Positions 7,379-14,969 of a stretch of DNA of 17,328 bases are shown here, in pieces; position 1 is the first letter of the stretch; each line of letters starts with the position of its first letter. The notes under the pieces were generated by a model. That model was not told the DNA's origin and did no database searches. It saw only the letters and a program-made list of their open reading frames with translations. The translations under genes and the position numbers were made by a program. The stretch is from CAZDYP01 sp964509505 (lineage in GTDB: Bacteria; Chloroflexota; Anaerolineae; JACRMK01). The stretch spans positions 1-17,328 of the forward strand of contig CAZDYP010000112.1 of NCBI GenBank assembly GCA_964509505.1, read 5' to 3'.

Positions 7379-7439
7379 CTGACTTTGATGTAGGAGGCGT
7401 CTCCCGACGCCTCCTACACAATTTCTACACCAAAGTCAG
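7379..7439. repeat. Nested palindromic repeat upstream of the cytochrome c gene
   Basis: The outer arms CTGACTTTG (7379-7387) and CAAAGTCAG (7431-7439) are exact complements. Inside is a perfect 11-bp stem TAGGAGGCGTC / GACGCCTCCTA (7391-7401, 7406-7416) with a TCCC loop. It can form a long cruciform or RNA hairpin. It resembles REP-type palindromes. No flanking direct repeat was found. It cuts off the C-terminal end of the decayed gene next to it. Confidence 0.75.
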
Positions 7440-7772
7440 ATGTAACTTACTGCATCGTATCCTCTCACAATCAGATACAAATCGTCCAGCGCGCCATGAG
7501 TGAACTCCAGCCAGACCGCCAACCAAACGATGCTGAGGCGCTTGAGTGGATTGCGCGACGCCCAGAGCAAGAACGTGCCGATGCCGAGCATCTCAAATAC
7601 CAAAGCCGCCCACGCATCATATGAACGCCTGCACCACACCAGCGCTAGTGGGAAACGGAAACATGATCATCCCTCTGAAGGCTTGTGGGTTGCGCGCGCC
7701 CCACAAATTCATCACGGCCAGCAGCAGCTAGAACGCGCCGCCGATACGAAACCACCTTTTGAGTTTGTTTAT
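7436..7772 (-). pseudogene. Decayed small membrane-protein gene (about 4 membrane segments)
   Basis: The reading starts at an ATA (7772-7770), probably a mutated ATG, after AAGGA (7781-7785). The frame gives KLKRWFRIGGAF, hits TAG at 7730-7728, and continues LLLAVMNLWGARNP to GVVQAF. It then needs a one-base shift near 7617-7626 to continue as YDAWAALVFEMLGIGTFLLW, WLAVWLEFTHGALDD and IVRGYDAVSYI. The final stop (7436-7438) lies in the outer arm of the palindromic repeat, so the last membrane segment appears lost. The pattern of short hydrophobic helices and RAFSDAW-like and ARGY-like blocks recalls a small uncharacterised family of integral membrane proteins (BphX/DUF-type), from memory only. 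Lost start, internal stop, frameshift and truncation together make it a pseudogene. Confidence 0.6.
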
Positions 7773-7994
7773 CTTGAATTTCCTTGTGCGCTTATGTCCA
7801 GAAGACGTGCGCGGCGAGGAGACGGCGTTCTCTAACACCGACCCCAGACGCGCGACTAACAACGGCGAGCACACGCCCTCCGCAGCGGTTCACCTTTACT
7901 GGACACGAGCGTTCCTTGTGATTGATAGGTATAATGCGCGCCGCAAACCGCAAGCGCAGCACGCTTGACAACTTCAGTAGTCGAGCCATCCTCC
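7773..7994. other. Gap with no recognisable gene
   Basis: These 222 bases hold short overlapping frames with no recognisable protein and no ribosome site. A TATAAT on the plus strand near 7930 lacks a matching -35 box. I see no RNA gene here. It may be further decayed sequence beyond the pseudogene. Confidence 0.4.
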
Positions 7995-8201
7995 CTATTC
8001 GATTTTTCCGCGTATCTGCGCCTGACGCATCACCTCCTTCAAGAATTCCAAGAGTTGCATTGGGTCGGCAAACCCATACCGCTCACCCGTGCGTGGGTTC
8101 TCAAGGCTGAAGCGCCAACCCGCCAATGCGCCGCTTTCCTCCCACAGGCAGAGGATGTATGTGGAATAGTGTAGGCGTCGTTTTTCGGAATCATGTGACA
8201 T
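7995..8201 (-). CDS. Small conserved-looking hypothetical protein (68 aa)
   Basis: The 68-residue product contains YILCLWEE, GWRFSLENPRTGERYGFAD and a C-terminal amphipathic helix (QLLEFLKEVMRQ). The block W-R-F-S-L-E-x-P-R-T-G-E-R-x-G-F-A-D recalls small unknown proteins seen in Chloroflexota, from memory only. ATG 8201 is chosen because the conserved-looking part begins soon after it. An upstream in-frame ATG at 8240 would add 13 residues and overlap the divergent regulator's leader. Neither start has a clear ribosome site. It is divergent from the SARP regulator, which might control it, but this is inference. Function unknown. Confidence 0.5.
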   Translation of the reverse strand: MSHDSEKRRLHYSTYILCLWEESGALAGWRFSLENPRTGERYGFADPMQLLEFLKEVMRQAQIRGKIE

Positions 8202-8286
8202 AAGTTCTAGCCAAGTATGGGAGAGTATGTTATCCTTCATGTATCATACCCAAACATCATTTAGAAATCGTTTGCTGGATCACACC

Positions 8287-11200
8287 ATGGAGTCCGCATT
8301 ACAGATTCGAGTCTTAGGCGGCTTACACATTGCGCGCCATGGCGCGCCCCTCGCCAACTTTGTGTCAAACAAAGCCCCCGCCCTACTGGTTTACCTCGCC
8401 ATGACGCAACACCCCCACTCGCGCGATGCGCTGGCGGCGCTGTTGTGGGGCGAGCTGTCCGACACCGACGCGAAAAATAATTTGCGACAGGCGCTCTCTA
8501 ATCTGCGAAAATTAATCGAGCCGCACCTCATCATCACCCGCGAGACGGTGGAATTCAATCCTTCTGTCCCCGCTACCCTCGACGCAGCGAGTTTTGAACG
8601 CTTATTGACCCAGAGCGCCGATGGCAAAGCGCCGATAGGCAACCATCACTGGCAACGCCTGGACGACTCGCCATCCACCATTCAGCAATTGCAATCCGCG
8701 GTTGCCCTCTATCAAGGCGATTTTTTGGCGGGCTTCTTCGTGCGCGATGCGCCCGAGTTCGAAGAGTGGATGCTGGCGCAACGCGCGCGCTTGCGAGAGC
8801 TGGCGGTTCACGCCTTGCACACGTTGACCGAATTTCATTTGAGCCGCAGCGCCCACACACGCGCCATTGACTACGCCACGCGCTTGTTGACATGGGACGC
8901 GTGGCGCGAGGAAGCGCACCGCCAATTGATGTTGGCGCTGGCGCGTAGTGGGCAACGCGCGGCGGCATTGGCGCAATACGCAATGTGTCGCCGCATTTTG
9001 GATAAAGAGCTGAGCGTCGAGCCCTCGGCAGAAACGACGAAATTGTACGAGCGCATTCGCGCAGCAGGCGAAGCCATCCAACATAACCTGCCGTCGCAAC
9101 CAACCTCGTTTATCGGGCGCGCGCAGGAATTGTCACAGCTCGAAGCGCAACTGCTCCAATCCGACTGTCGTTTGTTGACGGTGTTGGGTGTGGGTGGGGT
9201 GGGCAAGACGCGCTTGGCGCTGGCGGCGGCGGAACGCCTGTGGCAAATGGGCGCATTTCTGCATGGCGTCTATTTCGTGCCATTGAGCGCGGTTCATTCC
9301 ATCGAAGGGCTGCTGTTTGCAATCGCCCACGCACTGTCTTTGTCGGTGCAAGGAGGCGAGGTCAAAACACAGCTACTCAACTATATGCGCGAAAAAGAGG
9401 TGTTGCTTGTCCTCGACAATTTCGAGCAGTTGGTGAATACCGCAGACGTGCTGGTTGAAGTGTTGCGAGGCGCGCCGCAGGTTAAGTTGTTGGTCACGTC
9501 GCGCGAGCGTTTGAACATACAATGGGAATGGGTCTTTGCCGTAAACGGGCTAACCTATCCCGAAGGCGAGTGGCCACGTGACGTGAGACTCGAAGCGTGG
9601 TCGGCAGTGCAACTATTTGTCGAGCGTGCTCGTCGCGTCCTGCCCGCGTTTGCATTGACGGAGAGTGAAGCCGCGCCGATTGTTCACCTATGCCGCAGCG
9701 TCGAGGGCATGCCGTTGGCGCTCGAACTCGCTGCGGCATGGTTGCCCACCCATTCGCCTGCGACCATTGCATCTGAGATCGAGCGCAGTCTCGATTTTCT
9801 AGCGACAACGTTGCGTGATGTGCCAGCACGCCAGCGCAGTCTGCGTGCCGTGTTTACGCATTCGTGGGAATTGTTGGACGAGCGACAGCGCGCCCTCTTC
9901 GCTCAACTGTCAGTGTTTCATAACGGATTCACGGACGAAGCCGCTCAATTCGTGGCAGGCGCAGCAGCGGTCGCGCTGAAAACGCTGGCGGACATGTCGC
10001 TGTTGCGCGTGGACACAACCCACGCGCCGCGCCGCTACGAGATGCACGAACTCATGCGCCAATTCGCGCGCGAAAAATTGAACACGGAGCCCGCCACACT
10101 CACAGGCGTACAGCGCCGTCACTCGCAATTTTTCGCGCGCTTTGCCGCTGCGCGTCAGGCGGCGCTCAAGGGCGCGAACCACAAGAGCGGGCTGGACGAC
10201 ATGACGCGCGAATTTGAAAACGTGCGCGCGGGCTGGGAGTGGGCCTGGTACGGCGCAGAGCTGCCTATATGGGATGACATTCAAGCCTACATGGAACCGC
10301 TATTCGTCACGCTTGAAATGCGCGGACAATTTGCCGAAGGGGAAAAATTATTTGGCGAGGCGGCACAACGGTTCGAAAGCGGGGAAGCAACCACGTCTGA
10401 CACGGCGCGCTACATTTGGGGACAGGTGTTGATTCGGTGTGGCTGGTTTTATTTTCGGATGGGACAATTCACCCAAGCAACTGAGTTGGTGGAACGAGGG
10501 TTGCCGTTGCTGCGCGCGCACCACGCCGAAGCTGAAATCGCGTATGCGTATCTCTTTCTTGGCGCAAGCGCCTACGGACAAGGCAAGCTCGCAGACGCCA
10601 AACAACTGTTTTACGAAAGCTATCGGCGCTACGTTCAACTCGGTGATGATTGGGGCAGCAGCGGCGCCAGCAGCAACATCGGCGAAGTGGCTCTGGTGAT
10701 GGGCGAGTTCGTTGAAGCGGAACGCACGCTGCAAGAGAGTTTGCGACGCGCGCGGACGATTGACAATCGCCATCACGTGGCGCACACGTTGAACACGCTA
10801 GGTGAATTGGCGACGCGCCGTCAAGAGTTTGACCGAGCGGAGCAATATCTGATCGAAGCCTTGACCATCGCGCGACAAGACGGCGAAGCCTATCTGGCAG
10901 CGTTGACGCTGTCGCATCTGGCGCAAGCCGTCGCGCCTCACGCGCCGACGCGCGCCCTTGAGCTCGCGCAAGAGGCAGAGCTAGCGCTGCGCCGTTTTGG
11001 CGATCGCTTGAGTCTGATTCCTGCTTTGCAGTTGCTAGGAGATTTGGAGCGAGCGCGCAAAGATTACAGCGCAGCCAAACGCTATGTGCGCGACGCCCTG
11101 ACCATCGCCCAAGAGATTGGCGCAGCAGCATTGCTGCCTGAGCTCTTATATTCCGTCGCTTGCATTGAGTCGGATCAAGCTCAACTGGGGTTTGCGTATG

Positions 11201-11376
11201 AGCTGGCGACGTTTCTGCAGAACGACTCACACGCTTCGATTGAATTGCAAGCCAAAGCGCAACAGCTGCAACGCGAGCTCAAGAAACGCGCGCCAACCTT
11301 ACGCGCGCAGCGGAAGGGCGAACCCCAATCACACACCTACGAACACATCGTCGCAGAATTGCTGCGGCGCTGGTGA
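8287..11376 (+). CDS. SARP/AfsR-type transcriptional regulator with BTAD, NB-ARC and TPR domains
   Basis: The protein is 1,029 residues from ATG 8287; in-frame ATGs at 8227 and 8239 would add up to 20 residues. 8287 is preferred because LQIRVLGG, the usual beginning of the DNA-binding domain, follows at once. Domains: an OmpR-like winged helix (about 5-95); a bacterial transcriptional activation domain (about 126-261); an NB-ARC/STAND ATPase with Walker A GVGGVGKT (301-308), kinase-2 LLVLDN (D377), LLVTSRER, GMPLALEL and MHE (586-588); then helical tetratricopeptide-like repeats to the end (from about 700). Such STAND regulators use nucleotide switching and TPR-mediated signal sensing to activate target genes, often secondary metabolism or stress genes. 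Its target is not evident here. The nearest divergent gene is the small ORF at 7995-8201. Its ribosome site is weak. Confidence 0.9.
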   Translation: MESALQIRVLGGLHIARHGAPLANFVSNKAPALLVYLAMTQHPHSRDALAALLWGELSDTDAKNNLRQALSNLRKLIEPHLIITRETVEFNPSVPATLDAASFERLLTQSADGKAPIGNHHWQRLDDSPSTIQQLQSAVALYQGDFLAGFFVRDAPEFEEWMLAQRARLRELAVHALHTLTEFHLSRSAHTRAIDYATRLLTWDAWREEAHRQLMLALARSGQRAAALAQYAMCRRILDKELSVEPSAETTKLYERIRAAGEAIQHNLPSQPTSFIGRAQELSQLEAQLLQSDCRLLTVLGVGGVGKTRLALAAAERLWQMGAFLHGVYFVPLSAVHSIEGLLFAIAHALSLSVQGGEVKTQLLNYMREKEVLLVLDNFEQLVNTADVLVEVLRGAPQVKLLVTSRERLNIQWEWVFAVNGLTYPEGEWPRDVRLEAWSAVQLFVERARRVLPAFALTESEAAPIVHLCRSVEGMPLALELAAAWLPTHSPATIASEIERSLDFLATTLRDVPARQRSLRAVFTHSWELLDERQRALFAQLSVFHNGFTDEAAQFVAGAAAVALKTLADMSLLRVDTTHAPRRYEMHELMRQFAREKLNTEPATLTGVQRRHSQFFARFAAARQAALKGANHKSGLDDMTREFENVRAGWEWAWYGAELPIWDDIQAYMEPLFVTLEMRGQFAEGEKLFGEAAQRFESGEATTSDTARYIWGQVLIRCGWFYFRMGQFTQATELVERGLPLLRAHHAEAEIAYAYLFLGASAYGQGKLADAKQLFYESYRRYVQLGDDWGSSGASSNIGEVALVMGEFVEAERTLQESLRRARTIDNRHHVAHTLNTLGELATRRQEFDRAEQYLIEALTIARQDGEAYLAALTLSHLAQAVAPHAPTRALELAQEAELALRRFGDRLSLIPALQLLGDLERARKDYSAAKRYVRDALTIAQEIGAAALLPELLYSVACIESDQAQLGFAYELATFLQNDSHASIELQAKAQQLQRELKKRAPTLRAQRKGEPQSHTYEHIVAELLRRW

Positions 11377-11381
11377 GCCCG

Positions 11382-11398
11382 CGCGAATCGAATTCGCG
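11382..11398. repeat. Palindrome CGCGAAT-CGA-ATTCGCG after the regulator
   Basis: A perfect 7-bp stem with a 3-base loop begins 6 bases past the regulator's stop. It may act as a weak terminator or be a short dispersed palindrome. No T-run follows. Confidence 0.45.
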
Positions 11399-11414
11399 GC
11401 TACGCCAAAACCAG

Positions 11415-11445
11415 AAGCGCGTCAAATCAATAGCTCGACGCGCTT
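11415..11445. terminator. Hairpin terminator between the SARP regulator and the MBL gene
   Basis: AAGCGCGTC (11415-11423) pairs exactly with GACGCGCTT (11437-11445) across a 13-base loop. It lies between two convergent genes and could serve both, with the T-containing side on the plus strand. The GCGCG core is shared with the terminators at 6302 and 12574. Confidence 0.6.
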
Positions 11446-11493
11446 TGTCTCCAACCTTCCAGCTCCAATCTCGAATATCCCAGCTCGCGCTCA
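11445..11493. repeat. Seven 7-nt units between the MBL stop codon and its terminator
   Basis: On the plus strand, consecutive heptads start at 11445, 11452, 11459, 11466, 11473, 11480 and 11487. Most end in CTC or ATC; CCAGCTC occurs at 11459 and again at 11480. The last unit, GCGCTCA, ends in the MBL stop codon (11491-11493). Confidence 0.5.
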
Positions 11494-12456
11494 CCCCAAC
11501 ACAAACGCCTCCCCGATATGCGGCACGCGCACTGCGCCATGCAAGTGGCGAGCCAGCCACTCGCGTTGCGCGTGGCGTTCCCATTCCTCGTCTGTCCAAC
11601 CCCAACCGTCGCCGCGCTCGTCCTCGTGCCCGCTGAGATGCACCAACAGGGTGAGTCGAGGACGCAACGCGGCCGCATACTCCATGACCTTGAAGAACGA
11701 ACAATGATTGGTGCTGCGCCCATTGACAGGATTGATTGCTCTGCGCCACGTGTTGCAATCAATGAACAGGTAATCGGCGTGAGCAACGAGCTGTGCGGCG
11801 GCGTTCTGCTGATCTAAAATCCAAGCATTGGTCGTATCCAAATCCCACAAGAGCGCGGCTTTCTTCGTCGGCGTTTGAATCACGAAGCCCGCGCAACAGG
11901 GATAGGGTTGCGTTGGATTGGCGGGGTCAAGGTCAGCGCTGCCGTGATACGTCGTGATGGGCGTGAGCGTGAGGTCGGGCAGTGCGATGGGGATGGGCGT
12001 CAGCACTGTGCCAGCAGGCTGCGCTTCGTCTGAGACGCGCACATCCAAATGGTCACGCACAGCAGGCGCTTGTTCGATATTCAGCCACGCCGCCGAACCG
12101 CGCCGACACCACGTTGGAATGCGCGTGACGGGTCTGCCGCTCCACGCCACAGAGCGTTGCCACGACGCACCGAGTCGTCGCACTTCCACCGCATGATCGG
12201 AATGCCAATGCGTGAACACGAGCCAATCGAGTCGCGCTTGGTCGCCTAGCAAGTGCGGATTGCGTTGCAGACTTTCGACAACGCCATTGCCCACGTCAAA
12301 CAAAATGTGATGCGCCGTGTTGCCGTCATCATCTAGGCTGATGAGCGACGCCGAGGTGTTGGCAACGGGCAACGCGCGCGCGCAACGCGGACATGGGCAA
12401 CCATATTCTTTCAGGAAGGCGTGTTCAAGACCGTTGATGAAAAGGTAGTGGTTCAT
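11491..12456 (-). CDS. Metallo-beta-lactamase-fold hydrolase (PhnP-like)
   Basis: The protein is 321 residues from ATG 12456. The metal motif is H83-W-H85-S-D87-H88 (FTHWHSDH), preceded by ILFDVGNG. A later YHGSADLD, LLWDLDTTNAW and LLVHLSGHED supply probable further ligands. Near the N-terminus is a cysteine cluster EYGCPCPRC (C20, C22, C25), as in PhnP-type phosphodiesterases, where it binds a structural zinc. The likely activity is hydrolysis of a phosphodiester or related ester in the cytoplasm; the substrate is unproved. The frame extends upstream to 12588 through a MITE-like element and into the ugpB terminator, so that longer start is rejected. There is no Shine-Dalgarno sequence before ATG 12456, whose leader is pyrimidine-rich (CCCTCTCTC). 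It is downstream of ugpB but separated by a terminator. Confidence 0.85.
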   Translation of the reverse strand: MNHYLFINGLEHAFLKEYGCPCPRCARALPVANTSASLISLDDDGNTAHHILFDVGNGVVESLQRNPHLLGDQARLDWLVFTHWHSDHAVEVRRLGASWQRSVAWSGRPVTRIPTWCRRGSAAWLNIEQAPAVRDHLDVRVSDEAQPAGTVLTPIPIALPDLTLTPITTYHGSADLDPANPTQPYPCCAGFVIQTPTKKAALLWDLDTTNAWILDQQNAAAQLVAHADYLFIDCNTWRRAINPVNGRSTNHCSFFKVMEYAAALRPRLTLLVHLSGHEDERGDGWGWTDEEWERHAQREWLARHLHGAVRVPHIGEAFVLG

Positions 12457-12486
12457 GAGAGAGGGTAAACCGTGAACAGTAAAAAT

Positions 12487-12549
12487 GAAATGGGAGATGT
12501 GTCTATCCACCTTGAGCGTCAACGAAACCGCAGCCAAGCCAGCAGAGCC
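12487..12549 (-). mobile_element. MITE-like element, copy 3 (partial, about 63 bp)
   Basis: The right half matches the other copies: GATGTGTCTATCCACC, CCTTGAGCGT and the end AAGCCAGCAGAGCC (12536-12549). The GGCTCTACC left end and the large hairpin are missing. The flanks GTAAAAAT (12479-12486) and GTAAAAAG (12550-12557) agree at 7 of 8, as expected for a target duplication around an internally deleted copy. The left boundary is uncertain. It lies 31 bases upstream of the MBL start, in the same orientation as the other copies. Confidence 0.6.
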
Positions 12550-12573
12550 GTAAAAAGTCGTGTGGGCTGCAAA

Positions 12574-12608
12574 GACAAAGCGCGCCAAGCAATTTGGCGC
12601 GCTTTGTC
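12574..12608. terminator. Hairpin terminator of the ugp operon
   Basis: A perfect 15-bp stem: GACAAAGCGCGCCAA (12574-12588), loop GCAAT, and its complement 12594-12608. It lies 50 bases past the ugpB stop. On the minus strand it is followed by TTTG, a short T-rich tail. The stem is symmetrical and could stop transcription from either side. Confidence 0.75.
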
Positions 12609-12621
12609 CAATCTCTTCACG

Positions 12622-12660
12622 GCTACATGCTATCCGCTACTGGCTATTCGCTATTGGCTA
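12622..12660. repeat. Heptad tandem repeat GCTANNN starting at the ugpB stop codon
   Basis: Units begin at 12622, 12629, 12636, 12643, 12650 and 12657, each starting GCTA: for example GCTATCC, GCTACTG, GCTATTC and GCTATTG. The CTA at 12658-12660 is the ugpB stop codon. On the minus strand every unit therefore carries TAG, placed in a new reading frame at each step of seven. Confidence 0.7.
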
Positions 12661-14031
12661 GCTCAACGCCGCGATGTCTTTCTTCACGGGTTCGCCGTCG
12701 GTCTCCAATTGCTTCTGCACTTCGCCAAAGACTTTCGCCACATCTTCTTTGCCCGTCATGATGCGCTCCAATCCCTTGCCAATGGTTTGGTCGCCGCCGG
12801 GGATGAAGACGCGCGCGGCATCTTGCGGGCGCGTCTTCGGCAGTTGCTCCACGGCCGTCTTGGCTTGTGGGCGTTCTTGGAAGAACTTAGCGTAGCTCTC
12901 GGTCTTGGCAGTGCTGAGACGCACGGGCATGTAGCCCGTCTTCTGCGCCCATGTTGCGCCGCCGTCGTTGCCCGTCAAGAAGTTGATGTACTTGAGCGCG
13001 GCTTGCGCCTTTTCTTTGGGAGCAGTCGCCAACACGGAAATGCCTGAACCGCCTGTGCAGCAGCCAAAGTTTTTCTCTTGCGGCAAGAATGCGGTGCCTA
13101 CCTTGAATTTCGCATCTTTCAAAACGCCACCCAGTGAACCTGTGGACATCAGCGCCGTCGCCGCCAATTCGGAGATGAAGTCCTTCTGCACATCGGTTGA
13201 GGTCACCGCCCACTTCGTCTTGTTCACGCTGTCGGCATAGAATTGACCAGCGCGGATAGTATCGGGTTCGGTCATCATATACTTCGTCAACGTCTGGTCG
13301 CTGTATCCGCCGCCGAATTGCCAGGCTACACACTGGAATACCCACGCGACGTAGCTCGCGCCATTGGCATGCACAAACGCGGCAACTTTGATGGTATCCC
13401 CTTCTTTCTTGGTCAGCTTCGGCGCGTTGTCTATCAATTCCTGCCACGTAGTCGGCGGCTTCGCGATGCCCGCTTTCTCGAACATGTCGGCGTTGTAGTA
13501 GAACAACGGCGTGGAGCGCGCGAACGGGATCCAGTATTGCACGCCCTTGCGTACGCCTTCGTTCCACAACGATTCGACAAAATCTTTGGTGTCGATCTTT
13601 TCGGCGGTGACGTAATCGTTGAGCGGTTGCAACGCCTTGGCGCGGAAGAACTTGAACCACCACACATCCGACAACAAGCACGCATCGGGACCTTGCTTCG
13701 CAGCGAGCGCAGCGGTCAGCTTGTTGGCGGTTTCTTCGTAGTTGCCTTGCACTTGCAGGTCAACCTTGACCTCGCTCTGCATACTGTTGAATTTGTCGGT
13801 GAGTTCTTTGTTGGTGGCTTCGTTCACGCCGCCGCTAAAGCCCCAATACGTCACTGTCACCACTGAGCCGGGTTGCTTGACGACGCCGGGCGCTTGGGTC
13901 GCCGCCTGTTGTGGCGGCTGCTGTGGTGCGGCGGGTTGAGCGGGCGCGCTGCATGCGGCGAGTGTCGCCACTCCCGCGCCCAACCCAAGTCCTTTGAGAA
14001 ACTGACGACGAGACATCGTTTGTTGACTCAT
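12658..14031 (-). CDS. ugpB: Glycerol-3-phosphate-type ABC importer, solute-binding lipoprotein
   Basis: The protein is 457 residues from ATG 14031, with AAGGAGAG five bases upstream. An in-frame codon at 14061 lies before that site and is rejected. The N-terminus is a twin-arginine lipoprotein signal: SRRQFLKG (residues 7-14) and lipobox LAAC with the lipidated Cys27. A Pro/Ala/Gln-rich linker follows, then a family 1 solute-binding fold (VTVTYWGFSGG, GNYEET, RSTPLFYYN, PPTTWQELI, and WAQKTGYMPVR near the end). RSTPLFYYN, the GNYE segment and W-x-x-K-T-G-Y-x-P closely follow E. coli UgpB, so sn-glycerol-3-phosphate or a glycerophosphodiester is the likely ligand; a sugar cannot be excluded. 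It is last in the operon ugpA-ugpE-ugpB, unlike the usual order with the binding protein first. Confidence 0.85.
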   Translation of the reverse strand: MSQQTMSRRQFLKGLGLGAGVATLAACSAPAQPAAPQQPPQQAATQAPGVVKQPGSVVTVTYWGFSGGVNEATNKELTDKFNSMQSEVKVDLQVQGNYEETANKLTAALAAKQGPDACLLSDVWWFKFFRAKALQPLNDYVTAEKIDTKDFVESLWNEGVRKGVQYWIPFARSTPLFYYNADMFEKAGIAKPPTTWQELIDNAPKLTKKEGDTIKVAAFVHANGASYVAWVFQCVAWQFGGGYSDQTLTKYMMTEPDTIRAGQFYADSVNKTKWAVTSTDVQKDFISELAATALMSTGSLGGVLKDAKFKVGTAFLPQEKNFGCCTGGSGISVLATAPKEKAQAALKYINFLTGNDGGATWAQKTGYMPVRLSTAKTESYAKFFQERPQAKTAVEQLPKTRPQDAARVFIPGGDQTIGKGLERIMTGKEDVAKVFGEVQKQLETDGEPVKKDIAALS

Positions 14032-14061
14032 GTTTTCTCTCCTTTTGAGATGAGTGATCAT

Positions 14062-14102
14062 GCTACTGCCTAATGTTTACTGCCTACTGCTTACTGCCCC
14101 TA
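14062..14102. repeat. Heptad tandem repeat between ugpE and ugpB
   Basis: Five units start at 14062, 14069, 14076, 14083 and 14090, with the consensus NYTACTG (one is CCTAATG). They run to a CCCCTA that contains the ugpE stop codon (14100-14102). On the minus strand each unit contains TAG or TAA. They fill nearly all of the gap from the ugpE stop to the ugpB ribosome site. Confidence 0.7.
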
Positions 14103-14954
14103 CCCCTTCACCGCGCCTGCGGCAATGCCTTCGACGATGAAGCGTTGCACAAACAGAAAGACGATGATGACCGGCACGATCACCAACAAGGTCGCTGCCA
14201 TCACGGCGCCCCATTCGGTATTGCCTTCGGCGTCGAGCAAACGTGAGATGGCAATGGGCAGCGTTCGCATCTCGTCCGTCGTCGTCACGATGAGGGGCCA
14301 GAGATACTCGTTCCATTTTGCGGTGAACGACAACAAGGCGCTGGTGGCAATGGCGGGCATAGCGATGGGAATGACCACGCTGATGATCGTGCGGACATGA
14401 CTCGCGCCATCCACTTTGGCTGCATCCATCAAGTCTGTGGGAATGGAGCGGAAGTATTGGCGCAGCAAAAACGTCCCGAAGGCAATCGAAGCGCCAGGCA
14501 AGACGATGCCCGCATACGTGTTGATGAGCCCTTTCGGATAGAGCCCGAACAAGGTCAGGTTGGCAGTAGTCAAATAGTTGGGGAAGATGATGATCTGCTC
14601 GGGCACCATCAACGCCACCAACAACAGCACGAAGAAAAAGTTGCGATACGGGAACCGCACGAACACGAGTGCGTACGCCGTCGTAATCGCCATCACAACT
14701 TCGGCGGCGGTGCCAAGCAAGGTCGTGATGAAGCTGTTGTAGTAGTAGGTCGCAAAGGGGCGTTCCGTCCAGACCTTCACAAAATTGTTGAAGTTGAATG
14801 TTTCGGGCAAGAAGGCCGGATTCGCCGTCAGAATTTCACGATTGGTCTTGAGCGCGCCCGTAAGCAACCAAAACACGGGAATGCCGATGACCATGACCAG
14901 AGCTATCATGCCCAGATAGCCCCACAGATTGGCAACAGTCGCTTGACGTTTCAT
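14100..14954 (-). CDS. ugpE: Glycerol-3-phosphate-type ABC importer permease
   Basis: The protein is 284 residues, normal for a MalG/UgpE-type inner-membrane subunit with six spans. The EAA loop that docks the ATPase is visible (DAAKVDGASHVRTI, from D177, with conserved G183). The C-terminal part, NEYLWPLIVTT followed by GNTEWGAVMAATLL and VQRFIVEG, matches the UgpE pattern better than MalG. It pairs with UgpA to form the channel. Its ATG (14954) has no Shine-Dalgarno sequence; the preceding bases read TTAGCTCCTATCCT. The gap to ugpA is filled with repeats. No ATPase gene is in the operon. Confidence 0.87.
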   Translation of the reverse strand: MKRQATVANLWGYLGMIALVMVIGIPVFWLLTGALKTNREILTANPAFLPETFNFNNFVKVWTERPFATYYYNSFITTLLGTAAEVVMAITTAYALVFVRFPYRNFFFVLLLVALMVPEQIIIFPNYLTTANLTLFGLYPKGLINTYAGIVLPGASIAFGTFLLRQYFRSIPTDLMDAAKVDGASHVRTIISVVIPIAMPAIATSALLSFTAKWNEYLWPLIVTTTDEMRTLPIAISRLLDAEGNTEWGAVMAATLLVIVPVIIVFLFVQRFIVEGIAAGAVKG

Positions 14955-14969
14955 AGGATAGGAGCTAAC

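Noticed and set aside
7916..7936. Promoter at a plus-strand TATAAT near 7930
   Set aside because: No -35 hexamer at a proper distance and no gene begins downstream on that strand until 8287.
7792..7989. 65-residue minus-strand frame
   Set aside because: No ribosome site and no recognisable features, and it overlaps unrelated short frames.
10469..11230. 253-residue minus-strand frame
   Set aside because: It is antisense to the TPR region of the SARP regulator, with Arg/Ser/Ala-rich composition.
12460..12588. N-terminal extension of the MBL protein
   Set aside because: The extra codons come from the MITE-like copy and the ugpB terminator arm; the fold begins after ATG 12456.
12887..13681. 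Long frames on both strands across ugpB
   Set aside because: Out-of-frame shadows of the solute-binding protein, which has a Tat lipoprotein signal and full-length homology blocks.
12622..14102. CRISPR-like array from the short repeats
   Set aside because: Units are only 7-8 nt, degenerate and contiguous, with no spacers and no cas genes.
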